From positions 124,001 to 188,000 of the forward strand of contig NZ_WOSV01000005.1 of NCBI RefSeq assembly GCF_011516655.1: a stretch of 64,000 nucleotides of DNA, written 5' to 3'. The translations under genes and the position numbers were made by a program. The notes beneath the pieces are model-generated. The model had not been told where the DNA came from, made no database searches, and was given only the letters and a program-made list of their open reading frames with translations. Shown here one piece after another: positions 9,111 to 22,338 of this stretch. The stretch's first letter is position 1, and each line of letters begins with the position of its first letter. Source of the DNA: Acetobacter thailandicus (GTDB lineage: Bacteria > Pseudomonadota > Alphaproteobacteria > Acetobacterales > Acetobacteraceae).

Positions 9111-11023
9111 CGTTGTGTATTTCCGCCAAAGCCAAGAGCGTTAATAACAGCTGCTACGGCCTGATTGTTGATCTGAGGAGGGCTCTTTTTGACCAGAGCA
9201 TTGACATAAGAAGATGCAAGATCATCCGCATTGCTGCGTGCCAGACTTTGTCTGATATTTTGCATAGCAACGACATTCTTGTCTGACTGAGGCTGATAAA
9301 CCTTTGTAACCGTCGCGATGATAAAGCTGTCATCATTCTCAGTCATGGCAGACTGCCCGGCTTTCATGTGCATCAGCAGTGCCATCAGATCCTGCGGGAT
9401 GGCAGAGTTTGGTGCGGAGCGTGAGAAAGAGGCATTTTTCACGACAGAAGGAGAATCTGAGGCAGCTGAAACGCCACCTTTCTGCTGTGCTGCCAGATAA
9501 ACGTCAGTTGCATGTTTATTGGCTGCCTGTCGCATCATATCAGACTGCCATGCGCTCAGCACATCCTGGCGGGCCTGCTCAAACGTACGGGGCCGGGCCG
9601 GTGTGACCTCGTCAACCTGCACGGCATACCAGCTATTGTCGGGCCCTTCGATCAGGTTAGGCTGCTCTCCTTTTTTTACAGAGAAAATTTTCTGAATAAT
9701 GGCAGCGCGTAATTTACCCGATGCAGGGAGAGGGGCTGGCTCTTTATCCTGTGTATTGCCCTGAGCATCAAGGCTGCCGGCAGCAGCAACGGCACCGATA
9801 TCAGAAGGAATAGTATCAAGGCCATTGCTGGCAATAACATCCTGAAGCTGACGGCTGCGTTCGCTTATCAGCTGAGGAGCCTTTGCGGTGCGGTACTGTT
9901 CAAGAATTTCAGCACGTGCCTGTTCAAAGGATGTGTTTTTAGGAGGGATAATTTTCAGCACCCTGAAAATCGCCCAGCCGGCTTCTGTTTTCACCGGACC
10001 GTCGATCTGTGAAACGGGGGACGCAAAAATAGCACTAGCGAGTGCTTCTGACGGAATGGCAGATGGTCTGATACCAGACATTTCGACCGAAGCACTGCCT
10101 TTTGATGCCGCCTGCATACCGACCCAGTCAGTGCCGTTTTTCCACATTGCAGCAAGTTTTGCAGCTTCATCCTGGTTGTTCAGTGTGATGATCTGAACAT
10201 CGCGGGTTTCAGGTACATTATAATGTGATTTCTGGCCGTCATAGGCGCGCTGAAGCAATTTATCTTCAACGGTGATGCTTTTTGCTATCGTTTCAGGCGA
10301 AATGACAACAATTCTGGCATGGCGATACTCAGGAAGCTGAAACAGCCAGGGGTGATTGCTGTAATAACGATGCAGGACTGCTTCTGAAGGCTGAGCAGGA
10401 GGCTGAAAATCAGAGAAAGGAATTCTCAAAAAATCAACAACCCGTGTCTGCAATCCGTAATCCGCCAGGTAGCGCGCAACAGTTGATGAAGAACCAGCCC
10501 CCAGCTCTACCGGCTGAAGAACGGCGCGGATAGCAAGGTCATTATGTACCAGCTTTAAAAACCCCTGCTCTGTCATGTTATTGCTGCTCAGCACAGCATT
10601 AAACAGAGTGCGGTCAAAAGTTCCTGCGGCATTATGAAATGCAGGCACGGAAAAAACTTCATCACGAATAGCTGAATCAGGCACCCTGATATCAGAATGC
10701 TGGCTGGCCAGAATAAGTTCCTGACGCTGAATAAGCTGATTCAGGCTCTGATAAGCGGCCTGCTGCCCGACATAAGGCGGAATTTGTGCAGGGTTGCTGA
10801 CACCAATCCGCTTTGTAATATCGGGGAGGCTTTTTCTCAGCTGTTCATCAAGACTCATGGTCGTGATTTCGTCACTGCCTATTTTGGCAGCAACATCATT
10901 CCCGGTGCCCATAAAGTTGATGATGTTACCTGCGCCAAAGCCAATAAAGGCGAGGAACACGCCAATGACCATAACGCGGCCCAGCCATGACTCAACAAAA
11001 ATACGACGCAGGGATGAAAGCAT
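9107..11023 (-). CDS. ppiD: Membrane-anchored periplasmic peptidyl-prolyl isomerase / chaperone, PpiD-like
   Basis: The 638 residues fit the PpiD/SurA-N family. A short cytoplasmic N-terminus is followed by one membrane segment at about 17-35 (VMVIGVFLAFIGFGAGNII), a SurA-like helical N-domain from about 45 to 200, and a parvulin-like domain at about 260-370 (ending EAGWAIFRVLKIIPPKNTSFEQA). A second chaperone-like domain fills the C-terminus. The family acts at the periplasmic face of the inner membrane on newly exported proteins. It heads the trp operon and overlaps trpE by four bases. It diverges from tpiA. The parvulin active-site residues were not checked one by one, so isomerase activity is inferred from the family. 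Confidence 0.9.
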   Translation of the reverse strand: MLSSLRRIFVESWLGRVMVIGVFLAFIGFGAGNIINFMGTGNDVAAKIGSDEITTMSLDEQLRKSLPDITKRIGVSNPAQIPPYVGQQAAYQSLNQLIQRQELILASQHSDIRVPDSAIRDEVFSVPAFHNAAGTFDRTLFNAVLSSNNMTEQGFLKLVHNDLAIRAVLQPVELGAGSSSTVARYLADYGLQTRVVDFLRIPFSDFQPPAQPSEAVLHRYYSNHPWLFQLPEYRHARIVVISPETIAKSITVEDKLLQRAYDGQKSHYNVPETRDVQIITLNNQDEAAKLAAMWKNGTDWVGMQAASKGSASVEMSGIRPSAIPSEALASAIFASPVSQIDGPVKTEAGWAIFRVLKIIPPKNTSFEQARAEILEQYRTAKAPQLISERSRQLQDVIASNGLDTIPSDIGAVAAAGSLDAQGNTQDKEPAPLPASGKLRAAIIQKIFSVKKGEQPNLIEGPDNSWYAVQVDEVTPARPRTFEQARQDVLSAWQSDMMRQAANKHATDVYLAAQQKGGVSAASDSPSVVKNASFSRSAPNSAIPQDLMALLMHMKAGQSAMTENDDSFIIATVTKVYQPQSDKNVVAMQNIRQSLARSNADDLASSYVNALVKKSPPQINNQAVAAVINALGFGGNTQR

Positions 11024-11111
11024 AAATGAAAATCCGTAACAAAATCAGAGTTTGGAAAGCCGCTCAGAAGGTGGCAATATAAACAGCCCGGACACTCTTG
11101 ACCAGATACAA

Positions 11112-11137
11112 CCGTTTCATCTTCTCAGATGAAACGG
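11112..11137. promoter_or_regulatory. Perfect 10-bp inverted repeat between ppiD and tpiA
   Basis: CCGTTTCATC and GATGAAACGG face each other around a 6-base loop (TTCTCA) in the middle of the 215-base divergent intergenic region (11024-11238). There is no T-run on either side, so it is unlikely to be a terminator. It could be a dyad operator for one or both divergent promoters, or a stem in the tpiA leader. No regulator was matched to it. Confidence 0.5.
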
Positions 11138-11238
11138 AGATGGCTCACTGTGTATGGTAAAAATATGGTTTAGGCGGCAATATAGCTGAGCTGCACCTGT
11201 TTGAAGGTTGTGGCAATCGCTGCATAAGGAAAGCTGAT

Positions 11239-11979
11239 ATGAGCAGACAGATAATTGTTGGCAACTGGAAAATGAACGGAACGACCCGTGATTCGAAAGC
11301 GCTGGTCCAGGCGATTTCGGGCGGTGTGAAGGCTGAAGGTCCTGATGTTGTTATCTGTCCGCCATTTACGCAGCTCTCACTGGCGGCATCACAGCTTGAA
11401 GGCACTTCAGTCAGGCTTGGAGCTCAGGATTGCCATAAAGCGGCGTCAGGCGCTTATACAGGAGATATCTCCCCTGCGATGCTGACAGATCTTGGCGTGT
11501 CACACGTTATTCTGGGGCATTCTGAACGTCGTCAGGGGCATGGTGAACTTGATGAAACAGTAAGAGAAAAAGCCGTGGCAGCGGCAAAAGCCGGGCTGAC
11601 ACCTGTTGTCTGTATTGGCGAGACCGAAGATCAGCGTGAAAGTGGTGATCATTTTGATGTGCTTGGCTGGCAAATTAAAGGGTCGTTACCGGATGATTTT
11701 TCAGGTATACTGGCTTACGAGCCTATCTGGGCAATCGGGACAGGTCGCGCAGCAACGACAGAAGAAATAGCCGAGACAATGGTTTTTCTGCGTCAGGAGC
11801 TGGTGCGTCAGTTTGCTGAAAATGGAAAAAAAGTCAGAATTCTGTATGGCGGTTCCGTTAATAATGAAAATGCGGCTTCCATTCTGTCCATTCCCGAGGT
11901 AGCAGGTGCACTGGTTGGCGGCGCAAGCCTGAAGCCTGATGCGTTTTTATCTATTATTCATGCCGCTTCAGCATCCTGA
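11239..11979 (+). CDS. tpiA: Triosephosphate isomerase
   Basis: The enzyme interconverts dihydroxyacetone phosphate and glyceraldehyde 3-phosphate. The catalytic residues are all visible in the 246-residue barrel: Lys11 in VGNWKMNG, His94 in ILGHSERR and Glu161 in AYEPIWAIGTG. The phosphate-binding loop GTGRAAT and the C-terminal YGGSVNNENA and GALVGGASL segments also match. An AAGGAAA sequence a few bases before the ATG serves as the ribosome binding site. It leads the tpiA-secG-pyrG-kdsA run on the plus strand. In acetic acid bacteria, where glycolysis is often incomplete, it also links the dihydroxyacetone phosphate made by GlpD (this window) to lower carbon metabolism. Confidence 0.98.
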   Translation: MSRQIIVGNWKMNGTTRDSKALVQAISGGVKAEGPDVVICPPFTQLSLAASQLEGTSVRLGAQDCHKAASGAYTGDISPAMLTDLGVSHVILGHSERRQGHGELDETVREKAVAAAKAGLTPVVCIGETEDQRESGDHFDVLGWQIKGSLPDDFSGILAYEPIWAIGTGRAATTEEIAETMVFLRQELVRQFAENGKKVRILYGGSVNNENAASILSIPEVAGALVGGASLKPDAFLSIIHAASAS

Positions 11980-12005
11980 GCAGTATATTCTATTCGGAAG
12001 ACAAT

Positions 12006-12371
12006 ATGACCACAGTCCTGCTGATTCTCCATTTTTGCGTGACCATCGCTCTTATTGGCGTTGTGCTTATTCAGCGCAGTGAAGGCGGCGGGCTTGGTAT
12101 TGGTAACAGCCAGGGCATGGGTGCGTTCATGTCAGGTCGTGGCACTGCCAATCTGCTGACCCGCAGCACAGCCGTACTTGCCGGTCTGTTTATGCTGCTG
12201 TCTCTGGTTCTTGCTGTACTGAACCGTGGCTCAGTCAGTGGTTATGGTCATGATATTCTGGCACAGCCAGCCCCTGTTGCGGCACCGGCTTCGCCCGCAT
12301 CAGTTTCAGCGCCGGCTAAGCCCGCGCCAGCTCCTGTCGGCCAGGCTGCACAGCCAGCGGCGGGACACTGA
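12006..12371 (+). CDS. secG: Protein translocase subunit SecG
   Basis: SecG is a small two-helix membrane protein that assists SecYEG-mediated export. The 121 residues show a first hydrophobic segment at about 3-21, the family motif VLIQRSEGGGLGIG with the following phenylalanine-rich and Gly-rich loop (MGAFMSGRGTANLLTRSTAVLA), a second membrane helix at about 55-76, and a long Ala/Pro-rich cytoplasmic or periplasmic tail typical of alphaproteobacterial SecG. It follows tpiA by 26 bases, the usual neighbour in this group, and is followed about 120 bases later by pyrG. Confidence 0.92.
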   Translation: MTTVLLILHFCVTIALIGVVLIQRSEGGGLGIGNSQGMGAFMSGRGTANLLTRSTAVLAGLFMLLSLVLAVLNRGSVSGYGHDILAQPAPVAAPASPASVSAPAKPAPAPVGQAAQPAAGH

Positions 12372-12410
12372 GCCCCGGAGCACTCTCGCTATACTGTATC
12401 AGGCAGCTGA

Positions 12411-14122
<1,712 letters not shown>

Positions 14123-14123
<1 letters not shown>

Positions 14124-14959
14124 TGAGTAACTCAGCCCATAATTTTCAGCTCGGTGAGCTGAAAATTGGCAACGATCAGCCTTTTGTGCTGATCGCCGGG
14201 CCATGTCAGATAGAATCTGCAGCTCATGCTCAGGAAACAGCGCAGGCTCTCAGGGAAATCTGTGGTGCTCTTGGGCTTGGGCTGATTTATAAAAGCTCAT
14301 ACGATAAAGCCAACCGTACCAGTGTTTCAGCGCAGCGTGGCATTGGCATGAATGAGGGGCTGCAAATTCTCTCTGATATTCGTGAGACGTTGCAGATACC
14401 TGTGCTGACTGATGTACATACTGCTGAGCAGTGTGCTCCTGCTGCACAGGCTGTTGATGTGTTGCAAATTCCCGCCTTCCTGTGTCGTCAGACAGACCTG
14501 TTGCTGGCAGCGGGACAGACCGGTGCCGTGGTCAACGTGAAAAAAGGGCAGTTTCTCGCTCCCTGGGATATGCAGCACGTTGCTCATAAAATTGCATCTA
14601 CAGGCAATAAGCGCATTATGCTGTGTGAGCGCGGTACCAGCTTTGGTTATAACACACTGGTGAATGACATGCGTGGCCTGCCGATTATGGCACAAACTGG
14701 CTACCCGGTTGTTTTTGATGCCACCCATTCAGTGCAGCAGCCTGGTGGTCAGGGCACCTCATCTGGCGGACAAAGAGAGTTTGCTCCGATCCTGGCCCGT
14801 GCGGCCCTGGCAACAGGTGTCGCTTCATTGTTTATTGAAGTGCACCAGGACCCTGATCGTGCTCCCAGCGATGGTCCTAATATGCTGCCAATTTCAGCAC
14901 TCCCCAGGCTTTTTGAGCAGTTCAGGCAACTGGATAGCCTGGTAAAACAGTTTATCTGA
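14123..14959 (+). CDS. kdsA: 3-deoxy-8-phosphooctulonate synthase (KDO-8-phosphate synthase)
   Basis: KdsA condenses phosphoenolpyruvate with arabinose 5-phosphate to KDO-8-phosphate, the precursor of the lipopolysaccharide inner core. The 278-residue barrel has [56 protein letters not shown] and [22 protein letters not shown], which are the standard active-site blocks. The CERGT motif carrying a Cys suggests the metal-dependent class, though this assignment was not tested. The ATG overlaps the pyrG stop (TAATG). A Rho-independent terminator follows directly. The usual alphaproteobacterial neighbour eno is absent here. Confidence 0.97.
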
Positions 14960-14966
14960 AACTAAG

Positions 14967-14999
14967 ACCCTCTGGTTTATAAAATCAGAGGGTTTTTTA
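14967..14999 (+). terminator. Rho-independent terminator after kdsA
   Basis: ACCCTCTG (14967-14974) pairs perfectly with CAGAGGGT (14986-14993) across an 11-base loop, and a run of T residues follows directly. It closes the tpiA-secG-pyrG-kdsA transcript. The remaining 220 bases up to gyrB hold no gene that I can support. Confidence 0.85.
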
Positions 15000-15177
15000 T
15001 ACTTCGATTTTAATATTTATGACGTGTCGGTATTACGAGCTATCTTGCTGTAAACCCTGTGTTTTGTCAGGTCATCTGCAAAAATATAAAAACCAGAGAG
15101 ATGGTCAGGCAGCGAGAGGCAGCCTGATCAGTCCTGACTGTTATTCCGTATAACATGATTATGAAGTGTTATGGCCG

Positions 15178-15211
15178 CTAAGAGCACGCGCAGGGTCACG
15201 CATGCTCTTAG
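15178..15211 (-). terminator. Hairpin downstream of gyrB
   Basis: CTAAGAGCA (15178-15186) and TGCTCTTAG (15203-15211) form a perfect 9-bp stem with an inner GC-rich loop, 10 bases after the gyrB stop. On the minus strand no clear T-run follows, so this may stabilise the 3' end or act in Rho-dependent termination rather than be a classical terminator. Confidence 0.45.
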
Positions 15212-15220
15212 CCTGTCAGA

Positions 15221-17713
<2,493 letters not shown>

Positions 17714-17767
17714 TTATACGACGGCAGGCTGCGAGACGCCAGATTAGAGGGGCTTGTTTTCTTATTT

Positions 17768-18877
17768 TTAAACCTGAAAAGAACCATTTTTCAGGGTGAT
17801 AAACCGGGCCATATCTGAAATTTTTTCAAAAGGTGCGGAATCTGTTCCTGTAAGCAGAATTGTCGTTTGCAATGATGGCAAATATTCCAGCAGTGCTTCG
17901 CGTTTGTAACGATCAAGATGCACAAGAGGTTCATCAAGCAGCAGTAAAGGCGAAGCCTTGCGGTATTCTCTCACCAGTGCCGTCTGCGCAAGTGTTAAGC
18001 CCAGTAACATAGCCTTTTGCTGGCCTGTGCTTGCAGTATGGGCTGGCAAGCCGGTTTTCCAGTCAGAAAGCATAAAGTCACTGCGATGTGGCCCGATACT
18101 GGTGCGGCTCCTTTGCCGGTCTTCACTGCGGCTCAGGTTTAATTTTTCTTTAAACCAGTCTTCTACGGTGAGCGCAGGTTTTTTCTGAATTTGCTCACTG
18201 AGGTCACAGTCAAAAGTGACGTGGGAGGCAGGAAAAGCTGATTTATGTGTCTGTGCAAACGATGAAAGATAATAAGCGATTTCGTTACGTGCCGCACTGA
18301 TAGCGACACCGTGCCGGGCCATTGTGCTTTCAAGGCCGCTCAGCCAGCTTGTCTCTGTCGGGCGGGTTAACAGGAGCTTGTTGCGCTGTGTCATGGCGCG
18401 TTCATAAGCTGCCAGCTCACGGGCATGGCCAGGAAGAACAGTCATGACCAGGCGGTCAAAAAAACGCCTCCGGCCAGAAGCATTCTCGCTAAACAGTCTG
18501 TCCATCTGGGGGGTTATCCAGATGACGGACAGCAGATCTTCAACCCCCTCTTTTTTAGGGAATGGCTTGCCATTAAGCAGGAAGTTACGACGTTGCCCCC
18601 TGCTGGTCTCACTGATAGCCGTGCCAAGGTCAATTATTTCATCATTAAGCTGAAAGCGTGCAGCGACACCCCAGCCGGATGTTTCATTATGCCCCAGCTG
18701 CGACAAAGAAGCTCTGCGTAGCCCCCTGCCCGGAGCAAAAAGTGACAGAGATTCGAGAAGATTCGTTTTGCCGCTGCCATTTTCACCGGTCAGAACGGTG
18801 AGAGCATTCTCGGGCTGCCATGTAAGATGGCGATAGTTTCTGAAAAGTGTCAGGGTGAGTTTTAAAAGGCGTGGCAT
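17768..18877 (-). CDS. recF: DNA replication and repair protein RecF
   Basis: RecF is an SMC-like ATPase that, with RecO and RecR, loads RecA at single-strand gaps. Walker A (LTGENGSGKTNLLES), the signature region STGQQKAMLLGL and Walker B (LLLDEPLVHLD) are all present. I choose the ATG at 18877 (369 residues, MPRLLKLTLTLFRNY) because RecF proteins start just before this conserved strand. A TTG at 18898 would add seven residues. Neither has a strong ribosome binding site. It lies 62 bases after dnaN in the classic replication cluster. Confidence 0.94.
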   Translation of the reverse strand: MPRLLKLTLTLFRNYRHLTWQPENALTVLTGENGSGKTNLLESLSLFAPGRGLRRASLSQLGHNETSGWGVAARFQLNDEIIDLGTAISETSRGQRRNFLLNGKPFPKKEGVEDLLSVIWITPQMDRLFSENASGRRRFFDRLVMTVLPGHARELAAYERAMTQRNKLLLTRPTETSWLSGLESTMARHGVAISAARNEIAYYLSSFAQTHKSAFPASHVTFDCDLSEQIQKKPALTVEDWFKEKLNLSRSEDRQRSRTSIGPHRSDFMLSDWKTGLPAHTASTGQQKAMLLGLTLAQTALVREYRKASPLLLLDEPLVHLDRYKREALLEYLPSLQTTILLTGTDSAPFEKISDMARFITLKNGSFQV

Positions 18878-18939
18878 AAAAACTGTCAGATCACGCAAAG
18901 AATGTGATGTTGATCAGCTCAGCCACGCCTGTGTAAAAC

Positions 18940-20064
18940 TCAGACCCGCATAGGCATAAGAACGTACAGCACTTCCGGGCTGTCAGCATCGCGCACGATG
19001 GTAGGAGATGCGCTGTCAGAGAACGCGAACTCCACGTCTTTTTCTACCTGATCGGTGATGTCATTAAGGTAGCGCGCCTGGAAACCAATTTCCAGGTTAC
19101 CTTCCTCAAAGGTGATGTATTTATCGTCCAGCTCTTCGCGGGTTGTACCCTGCTCCGGGCTGCTGGCAGAGAGAGTAAGCAGGCCTGGCTCAAGCATCAT
19201 TTTAACAGGCTTGGAGCGTTCCTGACTAATGGCTGCAACACGGGCCACAGCGTTAGCAAAGTCCTTTTTGCCAACACGCAGAATACGGGTGTTATTGCGG
19301 GGAATAACACGGTCATATTCAGGGAATGTACCATCAATCAGCTTTGAAGTGATGGTTACCGGCCCGACAGAAAACTGAATGCGGGTTTCTGACAGAGCAA
19401 CACCGATTTCCTCCGGTGCTTCATCAATCAGTTTGCGGAGTTCTGCAACAGTCTTGCGTGGGATAATCACACCAGGCATTGCCTCTGCACCAGCCGGCAG
19501 AGCGGTTTCAGCGCGGGCAAGACGATGGCCGTCAGTTGCAACGCTACGCAGCACGGGCGTGCCTTCACCCGTTATGGCATGAAAGAAGATGCCATTGAGG
19601 TAATAGCGTGTTTCTTCCGTTGAAATGGCAAAGCGTGTGCGGTCGATAAGCTGCCTGAGTGCTGCAACAGGCAACGTAAAGCTGCACGGAAAGTCACCTG
19701 CACCCATAGATGGGAAGTCATCAACGCTCAGAACATTCAGGCGTGTTGCGAATCGTCCGGCTCTCAGGTGGAGGGGGGCTTCGTTTTCGCTCTGATCAAG
19801 CTCAACCGTTGCATTGTCAGGTAATTTTCTGACGATTTCATAAAGCACTGAGGCCGGAGCAGTCGTTGCTCCGTCCTGCATAACATTTGCAGGGATAACC
19901 TCAACAACCTCAATTTCCATATCAGTGGATTTAAGGCTGATCTGATCTTTCTGCGCCTGTATCAGAACGTTGGCAAGTATGGGGATAGTATTACGCTTTT
20001 CAGCTACACTCTGGATGTGCGCCAAAGCCTTGAGCAATGTTGTCCGCTCAGCTGAAAACTTCAT
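18940..20064 (-). CDS. dnaN: DNA polymerase III beta subunit (sliding clamp)
   Basis: DnaN forms the dimeric ring that tethers the replicative polymerase to DNA. The 374-residue protein contains the three clamp domains. Recognisable segments are the N-terminal MKFSAERTTLLKALAHIQSVAEKRNTIPILANV (in shorter pieces: LLKALAHIQ, RNTIPILANV), FFHAITGEGTPVLRSVATDGHRLA in the middle domain and the C-terminal hydrophobic-pocket ending YVLMPMRV. It sits 120 bases after dnaA. The spacer holds a near-consensus DnaA box. Confidence 0.97.
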   Translation of the reverse strand: MKFSAERTTLLKALAHIQSVAEKRNTIPILANVLIQAQKDQISLKSTDMEIEVVEVIPANVMQDGATTAPASVLYEIVRKLPDNATVELDQSENEAPLHLRAGRFATRLNVLSVDDFPSMGAGDFPCSFTLPVAALRQLIDRTRFAISTEETRYYLNGIFFHAITGEGTPVLRSVATDGHRLARAETALPAGAEAMPGVIIPRKTVAELRKLIDEAPEEIGVALSETRIQFSVGPVTITSKLIDGTFPEYDRVIPRNNTRILRVGKKDFANAVARVAAISQERSKPVKMMLEPGLLTLSASSPEQGTTREELDDKYITFEEGNLEIGFQARYLNDITDQVEKDVEFAFSDSASPTIVRDADSPEVLYVLMPMRV

Positions 20065-20120
20065 TTATACCTCGTCTCTGTGAACGACCCTTCAGCATTA
20101 ATGCTGCCAGAGAAGTAAAA

Positions 20121-20129
20121 TTATCCACG
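20121..20129 (+). promoter_or_regulatory. DnaA-box-like site TTATCCACG between dnaA and dnaN
   Basis: The nine bases match the DnaA box consensus TTATCCACA at eight positions. The site lies in the 120-base dnaA-dnaN spacer, a place where DnaA boxes often regulate dnaN or mark part of an origin. I found no cluster of further boxes nearby, so this alone does not identify oriC. Confidence 0.5.
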
Positions 20130-20184
20130 ATGTTTAACAGTGCTCTGCAACGAGGTCCAGAAACAAAGTGCGCATCAGTTTAAA

Positions 20185-21633
20185 TCAGTTTTCAAGCATC
20201 CGGCGCATCAGTTCAACGTCTTCAGCAAAAGCGGCATCACGTTCCATCAGTTCTGCGACGCGGGCCACAGCATGCATGACCGTTGTGTGGTCACGATTGC
20301 CAAATTTCCGTCCGATCTCTGGCAGAGAGCGGCTGGTGAGCTGTTTGGCCAGATACATCGCAACCTGCCGCGGGCGTGCTACTGCACGGGCACGGCGGGC
20401 GGAAGACATATCTGTGAGGCGGATATTCCAGTGCTCTGATACTTTTTTCTGAATTTCTTCAATCGTCACGCGCCGGTCATGTGCTTTAAGAATGTCGTGC
20501 AGTACATCCTGCGTGGCTTCTAGCGTAACCGGGCGGCCAAAGAGGTTTGCATGTGCGATCAGACGGTTCAGCGCACCTTCAAGTTCACGCACATTGGTCG
20601 TAATCTTGTGAGCAAGAAATTCAAGAACCTTAGCCGGAACAATGACCCCTGATGCCGCAGCTTTGGCTTCAAGAATGGAAATGCGCAGCTCAAAGGTCGT
20701 GGCATGAATGTCTGCCACCATGCCGCACCCAAGGCGCGTGCGCAGCCTGTCTTCAAGGCCTGACAGATCAGAAGGTGATTTATCGGCAGAGACAATGATC
20801 TGACGCCCGGCATCAACCAGCGCATTGAATGTATGAAAAAACTCTTCCTGCGTATTATCTTTCCCGATCAGGAACTGGAGATCATCAATCATCAGCACAT
20901 CGACTGAACGGAGCTGCTCTTTAAACTCCATCGTCGACTGAGAGCGGATCGCAGCGATAAAACGATACATAAATTTTTCGGCTGACATATAAGCGACAGA
21001 GACATTGCCTCTTTGCAGCAGTTCAGCACCGATGGCGTGCATCAGGTGTGTTTTACCCAAGCCAACGCCACCATAAAGAAAGAGCGGATTAAAACCGACG
21101 CTTGATGGTTTTTCGGCAACGCGGCGTGCGCAGGCATAGGCAAACTCATTTGGTTTGCCGACCACAAAATTATCAAAAGAAAAACGGGTGTCGAGTGTCG
21201 CGGCTATATCATTTTTATTTTCAAGGCGGCCGATATCGTCAGCATCAGCTGGCAGGCCGGGAGAGAGCGGAGCCGGCGTCGGTGCTGATACAGCCGCAAC
21301 CTCACTGGTAATGACCGGAGCAGCCGGGTCACCAGGGCGGGCAACCTGAAGCTCAACATGACGAATAGAGGAAACTTCCTGGTTCCAGAGCTCACTAAGC
21401 CGGTCACCATACTGACTACGGACCCAGTCACGCAGGAATCGTGTTGGCAGCAGAAGCGTAATTTCATTGCCATCAACGGGGCCAAGCGCGATTTTTGTCA
21501 GCCAGGTATGATATTCAACCTCGCCCACTTCTCCCTTTAAGCGCGAGCAGATGCGCAGCCATGATTTTTCGAGAGCCTTACCATCGTCATCAGGTGCAAG
21601 GGTATTTTTGTCATCGTCCACCCCGATACTCAT
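20185..21633 (-). CDS. dnaA: Chromosomal replication initiator protein DnaA
   Basis: DnaA is the AAA+ initiator that binds oriC and opens the duplex. The 482 residues show domain I (about 20-95, LKGEVGEVEYHTWL), a variable Ala/Pro-rich domain II (about 105-145), and the AAA+ domain III with Walker A (GGVGLGKTHLMHAI) and Walker B (DVLMIDDLQFLIGK). Domain IV carries the DNA-binding signature GNRDHTTVMHAV. A strong Shine-Dalgarno GGGAG lies 5 bases before the ATG at 21633. It heads dnaA-dnaN-recF-gyrB, with rpsT and mutM immediately upstream on the same strand. Confidence 0.98.
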   Translation of the reverse strand: MSIGVDDDKNTLAPDDDGKALEKSWLRICSRLKGEVGEVEYHTWLTKIALGPVDGNEITLLLPTRFLRDWVRSQYGDRLSELWNQEVSSIRHVELQVARPGDPAAPVITSEVAAVSAPTPAPLSPGLPADADDIGRLENKNDIAATLDTRFSFDNFVVGKPNEFAYACARRVAEKPSSVGFNPLFLYGGVGLGKTHLMHAIGAELLQRGNVSVAYMSAEKFMYRFIAAIRSQSTMEFKEQLRSVDVLMIDDLQFLIGKDNTQEEFFHTFNALVDAGRQIIVSADKSPSDLSGLEDRLRTRLGCGMVADIHATTFELRISILEAKAAASGVIVPAKVLEFLAHKITTNVRELEGALNRLIAHANLFGRPVTLEATQDVLHDILKAHDRRVTIEEIQKKVSEHWNIRLTDMSSARRARAVARPRQVAMYLAKQLTSRSLPEIGRKFGNRDHTTVMHAVARVAELMERDAAFAEDVELMRRMLEN

Positions 21634-21969
21634 TTACACTCCCAGGTGATTGAACAAAATAAATGGCCTTGGAAACGCCCCGGAAAAAGCATATCAGCCC
21701 CTGACGAGACACCATGATGGCATATCAGTCGGGTTCTTTTCAGAGTGTTGCACCGAAAAAGATGAGGCAAAAACTGTCAGAAGGGTTTTTGCAACTTAAC
21801 GTTAAACACTCCGCTCACGATAACGCAGAGCCTGTGCACGAGCAACAAAAAAGACAGTTTCGTGATAGTTGAGACCGGGGGCATGCCTTCCTGAAAAAGA
21901 AAGCCGAATCATCCTCGGGATGATCCGGCTTTTTCAGTCTTCACTGCGTTGATTTTAAAAAATTTAAAA
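21634..21969. other. Intergenic region upstream of dnaA; possible origin-proximal sequence
   Basis: These 336 bases between rpsT and dnaA contain the rpsT terminator (21893-21931) and presumably the dnaA promoter. I searched by eye for TTATCCACA-type boxes and found none with fewer than about three mismatches, so I do not call an origin here despite the gene context. Confidence 0.4.
21893..21931 (-). terminator. Rho-independent terminator of rpsT
   Basis: Reading on the minus strand, AAGCCG plus ATCATCC pairs with GGATGAT plus CGGCTT (one internal mismatch, 3-base loop), followed by TCTTTTTC. It begins about 40 bases after the rpsT stop. A T-run on the other side makes it potentially bidirectional. 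Confidence 0.85.
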
Positions 21970-22239
21970 TCAGGCTGTGGCAAGAGCTTTAACGCGGGCA
22001 GAAAGGCGCGCAATTTTGCGAGACGCCTGGTTGCTGTGAACAACACCTTTGCTTGCAGCGCGCTGAATTTCAGGCTGAGCGAGACGCAGAGCTTCGCGTG
22101 CTTCTTCCTGGTTGCCCGATGTGATTGCGAGCTCAACTTTCTTGATGAAAGTACGCATACGAGATTTGCGAGCTGTGTTGCGTGCAGTGCGCTTTGCTGT
22201 TTGTCTGATACGTTTGCGGGCTGATGCAATATTTGCCAT
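21970..22239 (-). CDS. rpsT: 30S ribosomal protein S20
   Basis: S20 is a small helical primary binding protein of 16S rRNA. The 89-residue product starts [17 protein letters not shown], an unmistakable S20 N-terminus, at the ATG at 22239. It continues with a Lys/Arg/Ala-rich helical sequence including [16 protein letters not shown] longer frame reaching 22335 has no family support. The gene lies between mutM and dnaA, has its own terminator, and is separated from mutM by 99 bases that could hold a promoter. Confidence 0.97.
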   Translation of the reverse strand: MANIASARKRIRQTAKRTARNTARKSRMRTFIKKVELAITSGNQEEAREALRLAQPEIQRAASKGVVHSNQASRKIARLSARVKALATA

Positions 22240-22338
22240 GAGTTTCGTGTTGTCCAGCATAAAAGAATGGAGCTGATGGCTGACAGGCCGACCAGCCAGA
22301 AAGAGTAGCGGAGCTGTAATCCACAGGTGTGGCACTCG

